64,000 nt of DNA from Prolixibacter sp. SD074 (GTDB taxonomy: Bacteria > Bacteroidota > Bacteroidia > Bacteroidales > Prolixibacteraceae): positions 3,153,001 to 3,217,000 of the forward strand of contig NZ_BLAW01000001.1 of NCBI RefSeq assembly GCF_009617895.1. Direction: 5' to 3'. The translations under genes and the position numbers were made by a program. Shown here in pieces: positions 63,885-64,000 of this stretch (the stretch's first letter is position 1; every line of letters starts with the position of its first letter). The notes under the pieces were generated by a model that did not search any database, was not told the DNA's origin, and worked only from the letters and a program-made list of their open reading frames with translations.

Positions 63885-64000
63885 TCCGGCAGGTTCCCGC
63901 TTATTCCCGGTCGGTCTGGTGCCTGCGGGTTTCAACTGGTTGGTTCGCCTGCAATAATCACCGAACCTAGCGCCCCGGTGCGTAATGAACGGGTTTTCAT

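Noticed and set aside
1-64000. CRISPR array, prophage or rRNA operon
   Set aside because: I saw no regularly spaced repeats, no phage structural genes and no rRNA-like sequence.

Overview
The window looks like a chromosomal segment of a member of the Bacteroidota, probably an anaerobic or facultative Marinilabiliales/Prolixibacteraceae-type bacterium; the family-level guess is inference. The evidence is: many promoters of the TTG-N(16-22)-TAnnTTTG type, families largely confined to this phylum (DUF4271, DUF4175, DUF6261, FecR/STN systems, CBM9-DUF5916 proteins), a class-B five-helix succinate dehydrogenase/fumarate reductase, and a DAHP synthase fused to a type II chorismate mutase. A perfect 16-bp parS-like palindrome after mnmG suggests that the segment lies in the origin-proximal part of the chromosome.

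Layout. 0-1.2 kb: 3' end of lutB (lactate oxidation) and an Rrf2 regulator. 1.2-11.3 kb: VanZ-like protein, hemW, a large DUF4175 membrane/coiled-coil protein, a GHKL ATPase, ybeY, mnmG, parS, apt and uvrC. 11.3-15.7 kb: lplA, dtd-mazG-deoC, a long-chain polyprenyl diphosphate synthase and an ArsR-type regulator. 15.8-21.7 kb: polA, ybaK, DUF4271-hemD and rnpA. 21.8-24.0 kb: tyrA-aroF/chorismate mutase on the minus strand, preceded by a previously unmarked Phe/Tyr-rich leader peptide and terminator (a classical attenuator). 24-33 kb: rsgA, an S41 protease, two genes reduced by internal deletions (2-hydroxyacid dehydrogenase, HAD phosphatase), a membrane-anchored receiver protein, ywbE, coaX, a TPR protein and an SDR. 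33.4-38.3 kb: DUF1232, dusB, a CPBP protease and a DUF6261 gene split by an IS1380-family element with a TTAA target duplication. 38.5-45.5 kb: sdhCAB (frdCAB), an alpha/beta hydrolase and sucCD. 45.9-53.2 kb: a five-gene minus-strand operon of ECF sigma factor, FecR anti-sigma, STN-retropepsin-PDZ protease, STN-carboxypeptidase-regulatory-like protein and an MG2/plug-like surface protein, with no TonB-dependent transporter. 53.2-57.3 kb: an MFS relic, tRNA-Leu(CAA), a RAYT/IS200-like transposase lacking its catalytic tyrosine, a CBM9-DUF5916 outer-membrane protein and a CheY-like receiver. 57.3-63.8 kb: dCMP deaminase, a second S41 protease, a second ECF sigma/anti-sigma pair followed by two paralogous beta-barrel proteins, and pepE.

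Functional threads. Central metabolism (sdhCAB, sucCD, lut, lplA) points to a respiratory or fumarate-reducing lifestyle. tRNA/translation quality control and DNA repair genes (mnmG, ybeY, dtd, ybaK, dusB, rsgA, rnpA, uvrC, polA) fill much of the core. Two independent sigma/anti-sigma envelope systems sit in the right third. At least five gene relics and one IS-disrupted gene show ongoing erosion of accessory genes. No CRISPR array, prophage or rRNA operon was seen.
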